This document shows positions 4,830-6,782 of a stretch of 6,782 nucleotides of DNA, piece after piece (within the stretch, counting starts at the first letter, position 1; every line of letters starts with the position of its first letter). The notes under the pieces are model-generated. The model did no database searches. It saw only the letters and a program-made list of their open reading frames with translations, and had not been told where the DNA came from. The translations under genes and the position numbers were made by a program. Source of the DNA: Acidobacteriota bacterium (GTDB taxonomy: Bacteria; Acidobacteriota; Terriglobia; Terriglobales; Acidobacteriaceae); assembly GCA_021819255.1 (NCBI GenBank), contig JAKART010000124.1:1-6782 (forward strand), read 5' to 3'.

Positions 4830-6242
4830 ATGCTCGAGAAATTCCTCAACATCTTCCGCATTCCAGATCTGCGCAAGCGGATTGGCTTTACGTTGGCGCT
4901 GCTTGCGGTTTACCGGCTGGGCGCGCATATCCCCACGCCCGGCATCGACGCGGCCAAGCTGGCTCAGTACTTCAATCAGAACGCCGGCGGAGCGCTCGGT
5001 CTGTTGGACCTGTTCAACGGCGGAAATCTGCGCAAGTTGACGGTTTTTGCCCTGGGCATCATGCCCTACATCACGGCATCGATCATCTTTCAGTTGCTGA
5101 CGGTGATCTATGAGCCGCTGGCCAAGCTGCAGAAGGAAGGAGAGCTGGGGCGGCGGAAGATCACCCAGTGGACTCGTTACGTGACGGTTCTGCTGGCCGT
5201 GGTGCAGAGCTTCTTCATCGGCCTGACTTTGACCAACACGAGCACGGGCGAGACGATGGTGAACATCAGCAAGAGCGCCTTTTTGCCGCTTTGCGTGATC
5301 ACCCTGACGGCCGGCACAGCGTTCATCATGTGGCTGGGCGAGCAGATTACGGATCGCGGCATCGGCAACGGCATGTCCCTGCTGATCTTTACCGGCATCG
5401 TGGTTGGTCTTCCCCGGGGTATCGTTGATCTTTATCAGAAGGCGACGACGCAGGCGTGGGGAGGTTTCACACCCATCGCGATCGGCTTGCTCATCGTGAT
5501 GATGGTTGCGGTGGTGGCCTTTATCGTCTACGTGGAGCGATCCGAGCGCCGGATTCCCATCCAGTCCGCCAAGCGCATGGTGGGCCGCCGTATGACCCAG
5601 GCTTCCAGCAGCTTCCTGCCGTTGAAGGTAAACTCCGGCGGCGTGATGCCGGTCATCTTCGCGGCTTCCATTCTTTCAGCGCCGATGCTGCTTGAAAACG
5701 CCAGCCTGTTTGGCTCCGGCCCGCTGCGCGATACAACCTTTCTGGGCCCCATCTTCCGCGCCCTGGCTCCGGCGGAGCCGTGGTATGTCTTTCTCTACAT
5801 CGTCTCCATCATCTTCTTTGCCTACTTCTACGTCTCCATTATCTTCCGCGCGGACGATATCGCCGATAACATGCGCAAGTACGGCAGCTTTATCCCGGGT
5901 ATCCGGCCGGGCAAGCGCACCTCGGACTTTATCAACGATGTGCTGACAAGGATTACTTTGGTGGGCGCAATCTATCTATGCGCCATATCGATCATTCCCA
6001 TGTTTCTGATCTCGGGCATCCACTTCAATCATCTCTGGTTGATCGGCAGTGTTTTTGATCATCTGCCGACCTGGGTGACCAATGGCCTGGGGCTCAACTT
6101 TTACTTTGGCGGCACCTCGCTGCTGATCGTCGTCGGGGTTGCGATGGACACGGTGCAGCAGGTGGAGGCACAGCTCATCATGCGTCACTATGACGGCTTC
6201 TCTCCCAAATCAGGCCGTATCCGCGGCCGCAGAACCTGGTAG
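4830..6242 (+). CDS. secY: Protein translocase subunit SecY
   Basis: A 470-residue SecY, longer than E. coli's 443. SecY is the channel of the SecYEG translocon in the inner membrane. Ten membrane helices can be placed at roughly 18-36, 72-95 (with the plug region), 115-135, 150-170, 181-199, 214-236, 269-289, 317-339, 373-394 and 429-445. Signatures include GIMPYITASIIFQLL (76-90), GEQITDRGIGNGMSLLIF (170-187), ERRIPIQ (239-245), LPLKVNSGGVMPVIFA (264-279), the cytosolic FIPGIRPGKRT with the translocation arginine at 359, and MRHYDGF near the end. The extra length lies mainly in the external loop between helices 9 and 10 (about 392-424). ATG 4830 (MLEKFLNIFRIPDLRKR) matches the family start; its ribosome-binding site is poor. 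Confidence 0.98.
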   Translation: MLEKFLNIFRIPDLRKRIGFTLALLAVYRLGAHIPTPGIDAAKLAQYFNQNAGGALGLLDLFNGGNLRKLTVFALGIMPYITASIIFQLLTVIYEPLAKLQKEGELGRRKITQWTRYVTVLLAVVQSFFIGLTLTNTSTGETMVNISKSAFLPLCVITLTAGTAFIMWLGEQITDRGIGNGMSLLIFTGIVVGLPRGIVDLYQKATTQAWGGFTPIAIGLLIVMMVAVVAFIVYVERSERRIPIQSAKRMVGRRMTQASSSFLPLKVNSGGVMPVIFAASILSAPMLLENASLFGSGPLRDTTFLGPIFRALAPAEPWYVFLYIVSIIFFAYFYVSIIFRADDIADNMRKYGSFIPGIRPGKRTSDFINDVLTRITLVGAIYLCAISIIPMFLISGIHFNHLWLIGSVFDHLPTWVTNGLGLNFYFGGTSLLIVVGVAMDTVQQVEAQLIMRHYDGFSPKSGRIRGRRTW

Positions 6243-6263
6243 TTTCCTCTTTCCGGCCGGTTG

Positions 6264-6293
6264 GGAGAGCGTGCATCCATGATGACTCTCTCC
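6264..6293 (+). other. Weak inverted repeat after secY
   Basis: GGAGAG (6264-6269) can pair with CTCTCC (6288-6293) across an 18-nt loop, 21 nt after the SecY stop. No T-run follows, so this does not look like an operon terminator. TCTCC/GGAGA with GGAGA near 6306-6310 is a competing option. Confidence 0.3.
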
Positions 6294-6327
6294 GGCGCAT
6301 CCTCTGGAGACCTTGCCGAGCAGCACG

Positions 6328-6374
6328 GACTCTTCTTGCCCTTCTGGCTCTTGATGAAGAGTCGAGCCGAAGGG
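6328..6374 (+). promoter_or_regulatory. Two mutually exclusive hairpins in the adk leader
   Basis: Hairpin A pairs GACTCTTC (6328-6335) with GAAGAGTC (6356-6363), eight perfect pairs over a 20-nt loop. Hairpin B pairs CCCTTCTGGCTC (6339-6350) with GAGCCGAAGGG (6364-6374), eleven pairs with one bulged T (6345) over a 13-nt loop. Each stem uses the other's loop, and the right arms are adjacent with no linker, so the two cannot easily coexist. Hairpin B ends 26 nt before the TAGGA (6401-6405) upstream of adk. TTCTGT, not a clear T-run, follows B. The arrangement resembles an attenuator or switch, but I recognise no known riboswitch class. Confidence 0.5.
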
Positions 6375-6421
6375 TTCTGTCCAGCAAAGCGAACAAGAGA
6401 TAGGAATCACCCCTCGTTCCC

Positions 6422-6782
6422 ATGACGCCGCGCCCGGACAATACGAAAGAGCTTCCTCCCGGTCCGATTCTGCTGCTTGGCGCGCCAGGAGTGGGCAAGG
6501 GAACCCAGGCCAAGCGGCTGATGGATGAGTTTGGCATCCCCCAGATCTCCACGGGAGATCTGCTGCGGGAAAATCGCAAGCATCAAACCCCGTTGGGTGT
6601 GATAGCCGAGGCGTTGATGAGCAGCGGCCAACTGGTCCCGGATGATCTGGTCAACCAGATGGTGGAAAGCCGTCTGCAACAGCCCGATACCCGGCGCGGC
6701 TACATTCTGGATGGATTTCCGCGCACTCTTGCACAGGCCGAGTGGTTGGACGGGCAGCTTGCCGCCGCGCCGTTACCGAGAT
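6422..6782 (+). CDS. adk: Adenylate kinase, N-terminal part (partial at the 3' edge)
   Basis: The first 120 codons of adenylate kinase, which interconverts ATP + AMP and two ADP in the cytoplasm. The P-loop GAPGVGKGTQ occupies residues 20-29, the AMP-binding STGDLLRE 43-50, the NMP-binding helix region SGQLVPDD 68-75, and DGFPRTLAQAE 97-107. The LID domain and C-terminus lie beyond the window. A stop codon (TAG 6401-6403) in frame just upstream, and no other ATG, GTG or TTG before the P-loop, leave ATG 6422 as the only standard start. This gives about 14 residues before the first strand, where most Adk proteins have one to three. The nearest Shine-Dalgarno-like TAGGA (6401-6405) is 16 nt away. 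secY-adk linkage is typical of bacteria. Confidence 0.97.
   Translation, partial: MTPRPDNTKELPPGPILLLGAPGVGKGTQAKRLMDEFGIPQISTGDLLRENRKHQTPLGVIAEALMSSGQLVPDDLVNQMVESRLQQPDTRRGYILDGFPRTLAQAEWLDGQLAAAPLPR

Noticed and set aside
3967..4928. Two overlapping minus-strand open frames (274 and 250 codons) across L15, the repeat array and the start of secY
   Set aside because: They overlap in different frames, are opposite L15 and secY, and their Arg/Ser/Gly-Pro repeats come directly from the 11-bp tandem array.
6243..6421. Operon terminator between secY and adk
   Set aside because: The hairpins here are not followed by a T-run, and secY-adk linkage is usual within one transcript.

Overview
The window is an 11-gene stretch of a bacterial ribosomal-protein operon (the spc operon), all on the + strand: rplX (3' end only), rplE, rpsN (zinc type), rpsH, rplF, rplR, rpsE, rpmD, rplO, secY and adk (5' end only). 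Gene content and order are the conserved bacterial arrangement. The sequence is GC-rich. Long spacers, a four-cysteine S14 as the S14 of the operon, and a SecY tail reading VQQVEAQLIMRHYDGF make me lean towards Acidobacteriota. That is an impression from family knowledge, not a search, and the phylum should be treated as tentative.

Layout: 2-205 end of L24; 342-890 L5; 982-1167 S14; 1335-1733 S8; 1921-2460 L6; 2585-2950 L18; 3211-3717 S5; 3806-3991 L30; 4069-4536 L15; 4830-6242 SecY; 6422-6782 start of adenylate kinase. The nine ribosomal proteins supply both subunits (S14, S8, S5 for 30S; L24, L5, L6, L18, L30, L15 for 50S). SecY is the membrane channel through which ribosome-made proteins are exported. 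Adk balances adenylate pools. All are expected to be co-expressed with growth rate.

The genes themselves are ordinary and intact. What is unusual is the space between them. The ten spacers are 136, 91, 167, 187, 124, 260, 88, 77, 293 and 179 nt (1602 nt in total, about 24% of the window), where spc-operon genes usually lie within tens of bases or overlap. Most spacers contain inverted repeats able to form RNA hairpins, none followed by a clear U-tract. The strongest is a 112-nt palindromic element beginning on the last base of the L18 stop codon, with perfect 15-bp terminal arms and nested hairpins. Others are an 11-bp stem capped by a UGCG tetraloop just after the S5 stop, an 11-bp stem between S14 and S8, and two mutually exclusive hairpins ahead of adk. 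The L15-secY spacer carries six tandem copies of an 11-bp unit and a weak candidate promoter.

I found no tRNA, rRNA, CRISPR array, transposase or unknown protein gene. If anything here is undescribed, it is the set of structured intercistronic RNAs, not a new protein system.
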